DNA from: Palsa-504 sp963847965
GTDB taxonomy: Bacteria; Actinomycetota; Actinomycetes; Streptosporangiales; Streptosporangiaceae
Length of the DNA: 64,000 nt
Direction of reading: 5' to 3'
Assembly (NCBI GenBank): GCA_963847965.1
Contig: CAWKCG010000027.1
Location: 62,001-126,000 of the forward strand
The first letter of the stretch is position 1, and each line of letters starts with the position of its first letter. Below are positions 51,688 through 60,401 of this stretch, in pieces. The notes beneath the pieces are model-generated. The model was not told where the DNA came from and searched no databases. It was given only the letters and a program-made list of their open reading frames with translations. The position numbers and the translations under genes were made by a program.

Positions 51688-52425
51688 TTACGGCGGCTCC
51701 CAGTCGGTGGGCAGCGTTCTTCCGGGGCCGGTCAGCGCGGCGGGGTTCACCCGCCGGACGATCTCGTTCAGCACGATGCGCACGTACGGCTCGCCGACCC
51801 ACAGGTGTCTGGCGCCGTCCACGGCGATCACCTCGGCCTGGGGCACCCGCGCGAACCGCCGGCGCGCCTCGTCGGGGCGCAGGTAGTCGTCGAGCCCGGG
51901 GACCAGGACCGTCAGCGGCTTTCCCGACGCGGCCCAGCGGTCCAGGTCGGCGTCGCCGGCCCGGCGCAGCGGCGGCGAGAGCAGGATGGCGCCGTCGATC
52001 TCGGCGCCCGCGTCGAGCCCCCACCTCAGGGCCAGTTCGGTCCCGAAGGACCAGCCGAGCAGCCACCGGTGGGGCAGCCCGTGGCCGGCGGCGTACTCGA
52101 CGGCGGCGGCCACGTCGTATCGTTCGGTCTCGCCCGAGCCGAACGCGCCCTCGCTCGTGCCCTGCTCCGAGGTGATGCCGCGGGTGTTGAAGCGCAGGAC
52201 GGCCAGCCCGGCCAGGGCCGGCAGGCGGAACGCCGCCTTCTTCAGCAGGTGGCTGTCCATCATGCCGCCCTGCGTGGGCAGCGGGTGCAGGCCGACAAGC
52301 GTGGCGACCGGATCGGAATCAGCCGGCAACGCTAGCTCCCCGACCAGCGCCAGCCCGTCACTGGTCTGCAGGGTGACCGGAGTCCGCCGGGCCGGGAGCA
52401 CCGTGGCCGGCTTGATCTCGCTCAC
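51688..52425 (-). CDS. Alpha/beta hydrolase
   Basis: 245 residues. GWSFGTELALRW holds the GxSxG nucleophile elbow, VPGLDDYLRPDEA the acidic residue and VDGARHLWVGEP the histidine. The oxyanion region VGLHPLPTQGGMMDSHLL is the HPxxxxGG type seen in small dienelactone-like and acyl hydrolases. Substrate unknown. It converges with the GntR gene and is preceded by a 46-bp tandem repeat. Confidence 0.85.
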   Translation of the reverse strand: MSEIKPATVLPARRTPVTLQTSDGLALVGELALPADSDPVATLVGLHPLPTQGGMMDSHLLKKAAFRLPALAGLAVLRFNTRGITSEQGTSEGAFGSGETERYDVAAAVEYAAGHGLPHRWLLGWSFGTELALRWGLDAGAEIDGAILLSPPLRRAGDADLDRWAASGKPLTVLVPGLDDYLRPDEARRRFARVPQAEVIAVDGARHLWVGEPYVRIVLNEIVRRVNPAALTGPGRTLPTDWEPP

Positions 52426-52452
52426 GAGGCTCCCCTGCTCCCCCTCACGGGG

Positions 52453-52544
52453 CTCCCCTACCCACGCGCACGAGGCTCCCGCTCACAGTGCCCTCCTACT
52501 CCCCTACCCACGCGCACGAGGCTCCCGCTCACGGTGCCGTCCTA
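52453..52544. repeat. 46-bp tandem direct repeat
   Basis: Two adjoining units (52453-52498 and 52499-52544), each CTCCCCTACCCACGCGCACG followed by AGGCTCCCGCTCAC, differ at about two bases; a partial third begins after. It sits between the start of the hydrolase gene and the stop of the next leftward gene. Confidence 0.85.
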
Positions 52545-52549
52545 CTCCC

Positions 52550-52834
52550 CTACTCCCGCGGCCGGCGGCGGAGCCGGTTCGCCCAGCACGCCCGGTGCCA
52601 GTGCCTGCGCTCCTCGATGCCGACGTTGATCCCGTCGGCGGGCCAGGCCACCACGTGCGGCGTGCCAGGCGTGATCTCCTGGTCGCAGCCCGGGCACCGG
52701 TACGCCTTGGCCGTGCCCGCGCCTGGCACCTGGCGGACCACCCAGTCCCCGTCGGGCCAGGTTTCCGTGCGCTCCGGCCCGGGAACCGGAGCGGGCGGGC
52801 CTGAACGCTCGCGGCGGAACCTGCGCGGGCTCAC
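52550..52834 (-). CDS. Small zinc-binding-type conserved protein
   Basis: 94 residues: YRCPGCDQEITPGTPHVVAW, then ERRHWHRACWANRLRRR. The CPxC and H..H..C residues form a likely zinc site. Proteins of this kind sit next to nucS in several actinomycetes, as here with divergent starts 43 bp apart. Function unknown; a part in nucleic acid metabolism is only inferred from the neighbour. Confidence 0.68.
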   Translation of the reverse strand: MSPRRFRRERSGPPAPVPGPERTETWPDGDWVVRQVPGAGTAKAYRCPGCDQEITPGTPHVVAWPADGINVGIEERRHWHRACWANRLRRRPRE

Positions 52835-52877
52835 GCCTGCTCACCCTACGCGGCACCGGCCAGTAGAGTTACCGGAC

Positions 52878-53534
52878 GTGCGGCTCGTCATCGCGCGGTG
52901 CAGCGTCGACTACGTCGGCAGGCTCACCGCCCACCTCCCTTTGGCCCTGCGCCTGCTGATCGTCAAGGCCGACGGGTCCGTCCAGATCCACTCGGACGGC
53001 GGCTCGTACAAGCCGCTGAACTGGATGTCGCCGCCGTGCAGGCTGGCCGAGGAACCCGGCCAGTGGTCGGTCACCGGCAAGAACGGCGAGACGCTCACGA
53101 TCACCATCAGCGAGGTGATCAGCGACACCTCGGCCGACCTCGGCACCGAGCCCGGCCTGGTCAAGGACGGCGTCGAGGCGCACCTGCAGGAACTGCTCGC
53201 CGCCCAGGTCGGCCTGCTCGGCGACGGGTGGCGGCTGGTCCGCCGCGAGTACCCCACCCCGATCGGTCCGGTCGACCTGATGTGCCGGGACGGTGCCGGG
53301 CAGAGCGTCGCCGTCGAGATCAAGCGCCGCGGCGAAATCGACGGCGTTGAGCAGCTCACCAGATACCTGGACCTGCTGAACCGCGACCCGCTGCTGGCCC
53401 CGGTGCACGGCGTGTTCGCCGCTCAGGAGATCAGGCCGCAGGCCCGCGTGCTGGCCACCGATCGCGGCATCCGCTGCGTCACCCTGGACTACGACGCCAT
53501 GCGCGGAGTGGAACCGGACAACACCCTGTTCTGA
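52878..53534 (+). CDS. nucS: Mismatch-specific endonuclease NucS/EndoMS
   Basis: Cuts both strands at mismatches and replaces MutS/MutL in actinomycetes. 218 residues: N-terminal DNA-binding domain (VRLVIARCSVDYVGRLTAHL, then SDGGSYKPLNWMSPP) and a RecB-like nuclease domain with PTPIGPVDLMCRD and VAVEIKRRGEIDGVEQLTRY, giving the D...ExK active site. The C-terminus ends DNTLF, where family members dock to the sliding clamp. GTG start at 52878; the upstream open frame is rejected because it overlaps the divergent gene. Confidence 0.94.
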   Translation: MRLVIARCSVDYVGRLTAHLPLALRLLIVKADGSVQIHSDGGSYKPLNWMSPPCRLAEEPGQWSVTGKNGETLTITISEVISDTSADLGTEPGLVKDGVEAHLQELLAAQVGLLGDGWRLVRREYPTPIGPVDLMCRDGAGQSVAVEIKRRGEIDGVEQLTRYLDLLNRDPLLAPVHGVFAAQEIRPQARVLATDRGIRCVTLDYDAMRGVEPDNTLF

Positions 53535-53825
53535 CTATCGGATTCGGTAGACGTCCGCGCGGTGATCAATGCGCACCACGTGCACGATCCGGGCGGTCTC
53601 ATCGATGCGGTAGATCACTCGGTAGGCGCCACGGCGCGCGGCGCGATAGCCGCCCAGCTCGCGGGTAAGAGGTTTGCCCACCCGATAGGGGTTGTCCAGC
53701 AGCGGCCCGGTTAGAAACTCGGCGACCGCTGCCGCGACCGCCAATGGCAGGCCGAGGGGCGGCCCTTCGACGAGGACGCGACGAGCGGAGGGCGCCAGCG
53801 ACAGAGTGTACGCCTCGTCGCTCAC
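53535..53825 (-). CDS. RelE/ParE-family toxin
   Basis: 96 residues with the RelE fold pattern: SLAPSARRVL, NPYRVGKPLTRELGGYRAAR, RGAYRVIYRIDETARIVHVV and RIDHRADVYR. Basic and active-site-like residues at R..YRVIY and HR.DVY are kept. Its start lies over the antitoxin stop (4-nt overlap), so antitoxin is made first. Probably a ribosome-dependent mRNA endonuclease. Confidence 0.88.
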   Translation of the reverse strand: MSDEAYTLSLAPSARRVLVEGPPLGLPLAVAAAVAEFLTGPLLDNPYRVGKPLTRELGGYRAARRGAYRVIYRIDETARIVHVVRIDHRADVYRIR

Positions 53826-54115
53826 TCGCCGCCCTGCTCGGCTCGCATGCGCTGCTCCATCAGCCGGTGGAGCTCTTCGGCGCCGATGGCTTCGCCGCGG
53901 GCGATCTCAGCCTCGGCCGCCCGGATCTCATCCAGCGCACCCGGCGTAGACAGCAGGTCCAGGGTCTCTTCCAGCGCCTCCAGATCCGACACGGACATGA
54001 TCACCGCCTCAGGGCGCCCGTTGCGGGTGATCACCACTCGTTCGTGGGTGTCCCGGACCTCATCAAGCACCGCAGACAGGCGGGCCTTCGCGTCGGCCAA
54101 CGGAATAATGGTCAT
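53822..54115 (-). CDS. Phd/YefM-family antitoxin
   Basis: 97 residues: MTIIPLADAKARLSAVLDEV and HERVVITRNGRPEAVIMSVS then DLEALEETLDLL is a clear Phd/YefM N-terminal domain; the C-terminus EEELHR-like AEELHRLMEQRMRAEQGG wraps the toxin. It binds DNA and represses the pair. An in-frame GTG at 54133 would add six residues, but the ATG at 54115 sits exactly at the expected transcription start (see promoter). Confidence 0.88.
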   Translation of the reverse strand: MTIIPLADAKARLSAVLDEVRDTHERVVITRNGRPEAVIMSVSDLEALEETLDLLSTPGALDEIRAAEAEIARGEAIGAEELHRLMEQRMRAEQGGE

Positions 54116-54128
54116 GACCTGAATTATA
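54116..54128 (-). promoter_or_regulatory. TATAAT -10 element placing the antitoxin ATG at +1
   Basis: On the minus strand TATAAT is followed by seven bases (TCAGGTC) and then ATG. A consensus -10 at this distance predicts a transcript starting at the A of the start codon, that is, a leaderless antitoxin mRNA. The -35 region is weak. Confidence 0.55.
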
Positions 54129-54161
54129 GTCACCAGCTACGGGCCGCACTATGTCTGCGAG

Positions 54162-55385
54162 TCAGCGGGCGGCGGTCTGCTCTGGACGGCGAGGGGCCGA
54201 CGGCCCGCCGCGGCGGGTGCCGTGCGGGCTCAGGACGCTGGCGGCCGCGGCGACTACGACCGCGAGGGCGGCCGGGATCAGCAGGGCGTCGCGCAGGCCG
54301 ATGCCGGAGGCGGCGGCGCCGATGGCGACCGGGCCGGTGAGCAGGCCGGTGTAGGCGACCGCGGCGATCCGGCCGATGTTCCGCCCGGCGCGCTCGGGGT
54401 CCAGCCGCGCCGCCGAGGTGACGATCTGCGGGAAGATCCCGGCCTGGCCCGCGCCGAGCAGGGCGAACCCGGCGACCGCGGCGGCGGGAGTGCCGATCAG
54501 GAGGCCGGTAGCGAGGCCGAGCCCGGCCACCAGGCCGCTGACGCGCACCAGCGCCACCGAGCCGAACCTGGCCGACAGGCGGTCACCCGCCACCCGCCCG
54601 CCGGCCATCGTGACCGAGTACGCGGCCAGGCCCGCGGCCGCGAAGCCGGCGGACGTGCGGAGGTTGGCGTGCAGGTAGACGGCGCTCCAGTCGCTCGCCG
54701 AGCCCTCGCCGAGCTGCCCGCACAGCGCGAGCAGGCCAAGCGCCCAGATGATGACGGATATCTGGCGCAGGGAACGGCCCGGCGGGTCGCCGGGCCGGGC
54801 GTCCCGGACCGGGACGGGGGGAAGGACGACCCACCGGCCGGCGAGCAGGATGAGCGCGGCCAGCGGGACGCCCACCGAGGCGAACGTCGGCAGCGGCCGG
54901 AGCGCCAGGGCGGCGGAGATCCCGCCGATCCCCGCCCCGGCCAGGCCCGCGATGCTGTAGCCGGCGTGCATGGAGGACATGATGGGCCGGCCGTAGGCGA
55001 CCTCCAGGCGGGCCGCGCAGGTGTTCATCGACACGTCAAGCAGCCCGGCCACGACCCCGAACCAGGCCAGCCCGGCCACCAGGACCGGAATGTCACGGGT
55101 CTGCGGGCCGAGGCCGATGGTGACGAGCGCCGCGGCGACCAGCACGCCCGCGATCCGCGCCACGCGCGCGGCGCCGAACCGGTCGACGATGCGGCCGCTC
55201 ATCATCAGCGTGAGCACGCTGCCCGCGGGGACGGCGAACAGCACCAGCCCGAGCCGGCCGTCGCTCAGGTGCAGCGATTCCTTGATCGCCGGGAGCCGGG
55301 CGCTCCAGGTCGCCGTGGCGGCGCCGAGCACGAAGAAGTGGGCGAAGACCGCGATCCTGGCTCGCCGTAGCTCCTGGGTCGTCAT
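54162..55385 (-). CDS. MFS transporter
   Basis: 407 residues, about twelve helices. RRARIAVFAHFFVLGAATAT at the start, LGLVLFAVPAGSVLTLMMSG and GRIVDRFGAARVAR (the loop between helices 2 and 3), GVVAGLLDVSMNTCAARLEV, GSASDWSAVYLHANLRTSAG in the second half. The pattern with DVSMN and DWSAVYL resembles FucP/YbjJ-like sugar or drug transporters. The start overlaps the DeoR stop (ATGA), so it is probably the transported-substrate arm of a DeoR-controlled unit. Substrate unknown. Confidence 0.85.
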   Translation of the reverse strand: MTTQELRRARIAVFAHFFVLGAATATWSARLPAIKESLHLSDGRLGLVLFAVPAGSVLTLMMSGRIVDRFGAARVARIAGVLVAAALVTIGLGPQTRDIPVLVAGLAWFGVVAGLLDVSMNTCAARLEVAYGRPIMSSMHAGYSIAGLAGAGIGGISAALALRPLPTFASVGVPLAALILLAGRWVVLPPVPVRDARPGDPPGRSLRQISVIIWALGLLALCGQLGEGSASDWSAVYLHANLRTSAGFAAAGLAAYSVTMAGGRVAGDRLSARFGSVALVRVSGLVAGLGLATGLLIGTPAAAVAGFALLGAGQAGIFPQIVTSAARLDPERAGRNIGRIAAVAYTGLLTGPVAIGAAASGIGLRDALLIPAALAVVVAAAASVLSPHGTRRGGPSAPRRPEQTAAR

Positions 55386-56143
55386 GCGATGACCACGTCC
55401 AGGCCGGCCTCGGCCAGCCAGGCGCGGTCGGCGTCGGCCAGCCCGTCGTCGGTGACGAGGGCGCCCGCGACGCCCAGTCCGCCGATCCTGGCGAAACCCA
55501 CCTTGCCGACCTTGGACGAGTCGCACGCCACCACGGTTCGCCGCGCGCTGCGCAGGGCCGCCTGCTTGACCGCCACGTCGTCCAGGCTGAAGTCGGTGAA
55601 GCCGTCGTCGCGGGAGACGCCGCCGACGGCCATCACGTAGGTGTCGAACCGCAGCCCGGCGATGACGCCACGGGTCACCTCTCCCACGAGCATCTGCTCG
55701 CCGGGGCGCACCTCGCCGCCGGGCAGCAGCAGCCGGATGCCGGGCCGGTCGGCCAGCACGCCGGCCGCCTGCAGGCCCAGCGGGCAGACCAGGAGGCTGG
55801 CACGGTCGCGCAGCGCCCGGGCGACCTCGAAGGCCGTCGTGCCCGCGTCCACGATCACGGTCTCGCCCGGCATGATCAGCTCGGCCGCGCGCAGCCCGAT
55901 CGCGCGCTTCTGCGGCTGGCGTTCGTACGCGCGGGCCGCGAACGGGACCTCGAAGCTCCGCGAGACGGTCGTCACCGCGCCGCCGTGATACCGCCGGGCC
56001 AGGCCCTCCTGCTCGAGGAACTCCAGGTCGCGGCGTGCGGTCATCTCCGAAACCGCCAGCTGCGTGCTCAGCTCAGCGACCGAGACCTGTCCGTGTTCCC
56101 GCAGCAGGCGGACCACCGCCGCCCGGCGTTCCGCAACCTCCAC
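55382..56143 (-). CDS. DeoR-family transcription regulator
   Basis: 253 residues. DeoR helix-turn-helix at about 1-57 (VRLLREHGQVSVAELSTQLA, VSEMTARRDLEFLEQEGLAR, RYHGGAV), then the DeoR sensor domain with ETVIVDAGTTAFEVARAL and VVACDSSKVGKVGFARIGGL. Such regulators answer to phosphorylated sugars. It leads a two-gene unit with the MFS gene; an A+T-rich segment at 56145-56190 upstream probably holds its promoter. Confidence 0.92.
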   Translation of the reverse strand: MEVAERRAAVVRLLREHGQVSVAELSTQLAVSEMTARRDLEFLEQEGLARRYHGGAVTTVSRSFEVPFAARAYERQPQKRAIGLRAAELIMPGETVIVDAGTTAFEVARALRDRASLLVCPLGLQAAGVLADRPGIRLLLPGGEVRPGEQMLVGEVTRGVIAGLRFDTYVMAVGGVSRDDGFTDFSLDDVAVKQAALRSARRTVVACDSSKVGKVGFARIGGLGVAGALVTDDGLADADRAWLAEAGLDVVIA

Positions 56144-56214
56144 GTGTTGTTTCTAGCATAAATTACGGTTATTTGAACAGGTGAAGTGTGAGAATCGCGA
56201 AGGGGTCAGCCCGC

Positions 56215-57144
56215 CTACGGCCGCGGGTTGATGCCGAGCGCCCGGTCGACGATGGCGACCACCGCGCCGTTGTCCGCCAGGGGCGGCTGCGGCTGCCCGC
56301 CGACGGTGATCCCCGTGCCCCCGCACGGCCACCGCGTCGCGGAGACCACGACGACGGGGCGGCGGTTTCTCGATACCGCGAAGGCCAGCCGGTAGTCCGC
56401 AAAGATCAGCGGGCAGTTGAGGTTGAGGGCTGGCTCGGCCTGCGACCGGTTGAGCGCCCGGGCGAGCTGGCCGATGACGGCGCGGGAGGTCACGACCCGG
56501 GTGATGACGTGCTGGCTGCGCCCGGAGACCGTGACGGTGACGGTCAGCACGCGGTAGCGCGCCGGGTCGATGTACTCGGCGGCGGTGCGCGGCGGGTACC
56601 AGATCACCTGGGCGTCGGCCCGCAGCAGCGACCCGCCGGACCCGGCCGGCACCATGGTGAGGACGAGCTGGGCCGAGTAGATGCCCGCGGGTACCGACCG
56701 GGGCACATAGCTGACGTCTCGCTCCGTCACGCCGCCGGGACCGCCCCCCTGGCCCGTGCTCTCCCAGCTCATCCCGGCGGGCACGCGCGCCGCCATGACG
56801 TCGGCGAGGGCGTCCAGGGGTTGCGCCACGGCGAACACCTGGTGCAGGTCAAGGTAGGTGACGCTGGCGACAGGGAAGAACGCGGGCTGGCTCAGGGACG
56901 CCGGCAGCGGCGTCGCGGGCAGGCGGCGCGCGCCGACCGGGAGGCGGAGCCGGGACAGTAGCTGCCCGGCCAGCGCGGCGGCTTCGGCCCGGCTGCCCGC
57001 GGGCGGACCGGGGACGGCCGGCGGTGGCGGGGTGCTGGCGTGGTGCGTGTGCGGGGCGCCGATCGGCGGCGCCACGACGGCCCCGCAGGCCGCCAGGCTC
57101 GCCGCAGTCACAAGGACTCCGATCACCCCGATGACCACCCGCAT
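56215..57144 (-). CDS. Putative secreted lipoprotein
   Basis: 309 residues. MRVVIGVIGVLVTAASLAACGA is a lipoprotein signal with lipobox LAAC at about residue 20, followed by a Pro/His-rich linker (PHTHHASTPPPPAVPGPP). The remaining part (SVTYLDLHQVFAVAQPLDAL, VTVTVSGRSQHVITRVVTSR, LNLNCPLIFADYRLAFAVSR) matches no family I recognise but has natural composition. It should be anchored to the outer face of the membrane. Confidence 0.75.
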   Translation of the reverse strand: MRVVIGVIGVLVTAASLAACGAVVAPPIGAPHTHHASTPPPPAVPGPPAGSRAEAAALAGQLLSRLRLPVGARRLPATPLPASLSQPAFFPVASVTYLDLHQVFAVAQPLDALADVMAARVPAGMSWESTGQGGGPGGVTERDVSYVPRSVPAGIYSAQLVLTMVPAGSGGSLLRADAQVIWYPPRTAAEYIDPARYRVLTVTVTVSGRSQHVITRVVTSRAVIGQLARALNRSQAEPALNLNCPLIFADYRLAFAVSRNRRPVVVVSATRWPCGGTGITVGGQPQPPLADNGAVVAIVDRALGINPRP

Positions 57145-57274
57145 GGCCTGCCTCCCGTCGTTCGCTGGCAGGTTAGACGCCGAGCCCGGCTCGGGTGGTT
57201 CCGGGCTGGCCAGTGGTTATCCGGTCCCGCGCCGCTGAAGGACGGTCAGGAGCCGACCGGCGCGCCAGGACGGG

Positions 57275-58387
57275 TCAGTTCCCGACCAGGTGGGCGTTCA
57301 CCGAGCGGGCGCGGGCGGCGAGTTCGGGGGCCTCGATGACCGTCACGCCCGCGGCTCGCAGCTGCTCGGCGCCTTCCCCGTCGGTGAACAGGGCGGGCTC
57401 GCGCCAGGCGAAGACGACCCTCGGGATGCCCGCCGCGCCAATGCGCTGGACGCAGGTCACCGGGCGCGACGCGCGGGCCCCGCAGGGCACGAGCGAGCTG
57501 TACATGGTGGCGCGCTTCAGGCGCCAGTCCGGGCCCAGCTTGCGCAGCGCCACCTCCTCGGCGTGGTCGTGCTCCTCCTGCTCGCGGGAGAACCCGGTGG
57601 CCAGCACCTCGCCGTCCTCGGACACGATCACCGCCCCGACCGAGAACGCCGACTTGGACGGGGGGCAGAGCCGGGACAGCTCGACCGCCCAGCGCAGGAA
57701 CCTGTGATCGGGGCCGCCGGGGCCGAGCAGGTACCTGAGCAGGACCACGTCGTCGAGCCGGCGGACTTCGGCCAGGGTCATGGGGTAATCGAGGTCGTGG
57801 GGATTCGGGGGGACCGCGAGCCGGGGGGCGGCCGGGTCGGCCACGAAGAAGGGGGCGATGGCGAGGTGGAGTTCGTCGGACAGGTCGCGCGCCAGGAATT
57901 CGCCTAGGACCCGGGCGCCGCCCTCGACCATGAGGCGCACCACTGATCGTTCGGCAAGATCTGAGAGGACGGCGGCTAGGGAGAGCGGGTCACCGGCGTC
58001 GATGAGTACGGCGGCCTCCCCTAGGCGGGCGCGGGCCGGCTGGAGGGCCGGGGTGGCGCAGTACACCAGGCGGGGCGCGCCGGGGGCGAAGAAGCGCGCC
58101 TGCGGGTCCAGGTCACCGGTGGCGGTCAGGGTGACCCGGGCGGGGTGCTCGGGCAGGCCGCGGGCGGCGCGGCGGGCGCGGCGGCGCGGGTCGCGGATGA
58201 GCAGGCGCGGGTCGTCCGCGCGGATCGTGCCCGCGCCGACCAGGATCGCGTCGCAGCCCGCCCGGACCTCATCGACGCGGTCGGCGTCGGCGGGGCCCGA
58301 CAGGATCAGCCGGCGCGGGCTGGCGTCGTCGAGGTACCCGTCCGCCGAGGTGGCGCAGGACAGCAGCACATACGGGCGTGGCAGCAC
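57275..58387 (-). CDS. RibD-like protein with reductase and deaminase domains in reverse order
   Basis: 370 residues. Residues about 1-220 are a RibD_C/DHFR-like reductase (PYVLLSCATSADGYLDDAS, AGCDAILVGAGTIRADDPRL, VRLMVEGGARVLGEFLARDL). Residues about 230-365 are a cytidine-deaminase-like domain with HDHAEEVALRKLG and SSLVPCGARASRPVTCVQRI (His-Ala-Glu and PCxxxxxxxxxC zinc ligands). In ordinary RibD the deaminase comes first. It may serve riboflavin or a deazaflavin-like or antibiotic pathway. The GTG start at 58387 is 46 nt from the divergent dehydrogenase gene; upstream frame to 58519 overlaps that gene. Confidence 0.83.
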   Translation of the reverse strand: MLPRPYVLLSCATSADGYLDDASPRRLILSGPADADRVDEVRAGCDAILVGAGTIRADDPRLLIRDPRRRARRAARGLPEHPARVTLTATGDLDPQARFFAPGAPRLVYCATPALQPARARLGEAAVLIDAGDPLSLAAVLSDLAERSVVRLMVEGGARVLGEFLARDLSDELHLAIAPFFVADPAAPRLAVPPNPHDLDYPMTLAEVRRLDDVVLLRYLLGPGGPDHRFLRWAVELSRLCPPSKSAFSVGAVIVSEDGEVLATGFSREQEEHDHAEEVALRKLGPDWRLKRATMYSSLVPCGARASRPVTCVQRIGAAGIPRVVFAWREPALFTDGEGAEQLRAAGVTVIEAPELAARARSVNAHLVGN

Positions 58388-58433
58388 GCGCCCAGCGTAG
58401 CCCCGGCCCGGCGGGCGGTGATTTACTGTCAGC

Positions 58434-59939
58434 GTGCTTGAGACAGTCAACCCTGCGACCGGGGAAGTGCTGGCGACCTTCCCAGAGCACGGGCGGCGCG
58501 AGGTCGACGCGGCGGTCACGGCGGCGCGTGAGGCGGCCGGGTGGTGGGTCGGGCTCGGCTGGTCCGGGCGGCGGATCCGGCTGCTCGCGTGGAAGTCCTA
58601 CCTGGTGCGGTACATGGGACGCCTCGCGGAGCTGATGCACGAGGAAACCGGCAAGCCGCTGGACGACGCGAAGCTCGAGATCATCCTGGCCATCTTGCAC
58701 ATCGACTGGGCGGCCAGGCACGCCCGCCGCGTGCTGCGCCCGCGCCGCGTGCGCAGCGGGCTGGCGGCGATCAACCAGGTCTCCACGGTCGAGTACCCCC
58801 CGCTGGGCGTGGTAGGCGTCATCGGGCCGTGGAACTACCCGGTGTTCACGCCGGTCGGGTCGATCGCCTACGCGCTGGCGGCCGGGAACGCGGTGGTGTT
58901 CAAGCCGTCCGAGCTGACCCCGGCGACCGGGAGCTTCCTGGCGCGGTCGTTCGCGGAGGCGCTGGCGGTGTTCGGCGAGCCGCTGCCGGTGCTGCAGGTC
59001 GTCACCGGGTCCGGGTCGACCGGCGAGTCGCTGGCGCGCAGCAGCGTCAACAAGATCGCCTTCACCGGGTCCGCGGCCACCGCGCGGAAGGTCATGGCGG
59101 CCGCGGCCGACAACCTGACCCCGGTCCTGGCCGAATGCGGCGGCAAGGACGCCCTGCTGGTGAGCGCGGACGCCGACCTCGACGCGGCCGCGGACGCCGC
59201 GGCCTGGGGGGCGATGTCGAACGCGGGGCAGACGTGCGTCGGGATCGAGCGCGTCTACGTGGCCGACGCCGTGTACCACTCCTTCCTCGAGCGGCTGACG
59301 GCCCGGGTCTCCGGGCTGCGCCCCGGGTCGGACGCCGAGGCCTCGTACGGGCCGATGACCTTGCCCGCGCAGTCGGAGATCGTGGCCAAGCACCTGGCCG
59401 ACGCGCTGGCCCGCGGCGGGCGGGTGGTCGTGGGCGGCTCGGAGGCGGTGGCGCCGCCGTACGTGCGGCCGGTCGTGCTGACGGACGTGCCAGAGCACAG
59501 CCGGGCCGTGACGGAGGAGACGTTCGGGCCGACGCTGACCGTTACCTCGGTGGTCAACATGGCCGAGGCAGTCTCGTACGCCAACGCCAGCCGGTACGGG
59601 CTCGGGTCGGCGGTGTTCGCCAAGGACAAGTCCGCGGCGATGAGCGCCGCGCGGGCGCTGCGCAGCGGGATGACCTCGATCAACTCGGTGATCGGGTTTG
59701 CGGTCGTGCCGGCGCTGCCGTTCGGGGGGGTGGGGGAATCAGGGTTCGGGCGGATCCACGGCGCGGACGGGCTGCGGGAGTTCACCCGGCCCAAGGCGAT
59801 CACCAGGCAGCGGTGGCGGCCGCTGGTCAACCTGACGACGTTCGGACGGACCGACAAGGACATGCGGCGCATCATCACGCTGATCACGCTGCAGCACGGC
59901 CGGCTGTACCGGCCGCGCGGGTCGCGCCGGGCCCGGTAG
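58434..59939 (+). CDS. NAD(P)-dependent aldehyde dehydrogenase
   Basis: 501 residues, of the succinate-semialdehyde-dehydrogenase-like branch. GVVGVIGPWNYPVFTPVGSI (Rossmann entry), AGNAVVFKPSELTPAT, KIAFTGSAATARKVM, LAECGGKDALLVSADADLDA with the general-base Glu and SNAGQTCVGIERVYV with the nucleophilic Cys. The C-terminal extension after FTRPKAITRQRW is a basic amphipathic segment. Oxidises an aldehyde to its acid; the natural substrate is uncertain. Confidence 0.9.
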   Translation: MLETVNPATGEVLATFPEHGRREVDAAVTAAREAAGWWVGLGWSGRRIRLLAWKSYLVRYMGRLAELMHEETGKPLDDAKLEIILAILHIDWAARHARRVLRPRRVRSGLAAINQVSTVEYPPLGVVGVIGPWNYPVFTPVGSIAYALAAGNAVVFKPSELTPATGSFLARSFAEALAVFGEPLPVLQVVTGSGSTGESLARSSVNKIAFTGSAATARKVMAAAADNLTPVLAECGGKDALLVSADADLDAAADAAAWGAMSNAGQTCVGIERVYVADAVYHSFLERLTARVSGLRPGSDAEASYGPMTLPAQSEIVAKHLADALARGGRVVVGGSEAVAPPYVRPVVLTDVPEHSRAVTEETFGPTLTVTSVVNMAEAVSYANASRYGLGSAVFAKDKSAAMSAARALRSGMTSINSVIGFAVVPALPFGGVGESGFGRIHGADGLREFTRPKAITRQRWRPLVNLTTFGRTDKDMRRIITLITLQHGRLYRPRGSRRAR

Positions 59940-60023
59940 GGGCTGCTTGGCCCGCGCGGCGGCGGGCGCGGGCTGGCTTCGCCCGGGACCGGGACGCCTG
60001 GCGCTGACGGTATTCCCGATCTG

Positions 60024-60401
60024 TCAGAGGGTGATCAATCCGACAGTCGGGTCCAGGACCCGGAGATCGCCGGGATCGGACGTGACGATGTGCTGTCCGC
60101 TGCGGCGTGCACAGATCACGACGTGGGCGTCGGCGATATCGGAGGTCCCGCTGGCGGCCAGGAGCCTGCCCACATTTGTCGCATCCACCCGGTCCAGGGC
60201 GATGACGTCGGCCGTCGGCTGCCGGACCAGGCGCGCGAGCCGGACTTGCCGGTCAGGTCGCCGGATCGCCTGGGCAAGCGCGGTCGCCGGGATCGTGACG
60301 CGGGCGCCGGTCTCGCGGGCGCGGGCCAGGAGCACCACCACGCGGCGGTCGTTGCGATCCAGGGCGATCATTGCGCCCGCGTCGAGGGTGACGCCCGGCA
60401 T
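60024..60401 (-). CDS. PIN-domain toxin (VapC type)
   Basis: 125 residues: MPGVTLDAGAMIALDRNDRR gives the first acidic residue, IPATALAQAIRRPDRQVRL the second, and TSDIADAHVVICARRSGQHI, VTSDPGDL the remaining ones. A ribonuclease fold. The start is joined to the antitoxin stop (TGATG), as in VapBC modules. Confidence 0.88.
   Translation of the reverse strand: MPGVTLDAGAMIALDRNDRRVVVLLARARETGARVTIPATALAQAIRRPDRQVRLARLVRQPTADVIALDRVDATNVGRLLAASGTSDIADAHVVICARRSGQHIVTSDPGDLRVLDPTVGLITL

Noticed and set aside
51986..52804. 272-residue plus-strand frame across the alpha/beta hydrolase and the tandem repeat
   Set aside because: Overlaps a convincing hydrolase and its composition changes abruptly at the repeat.
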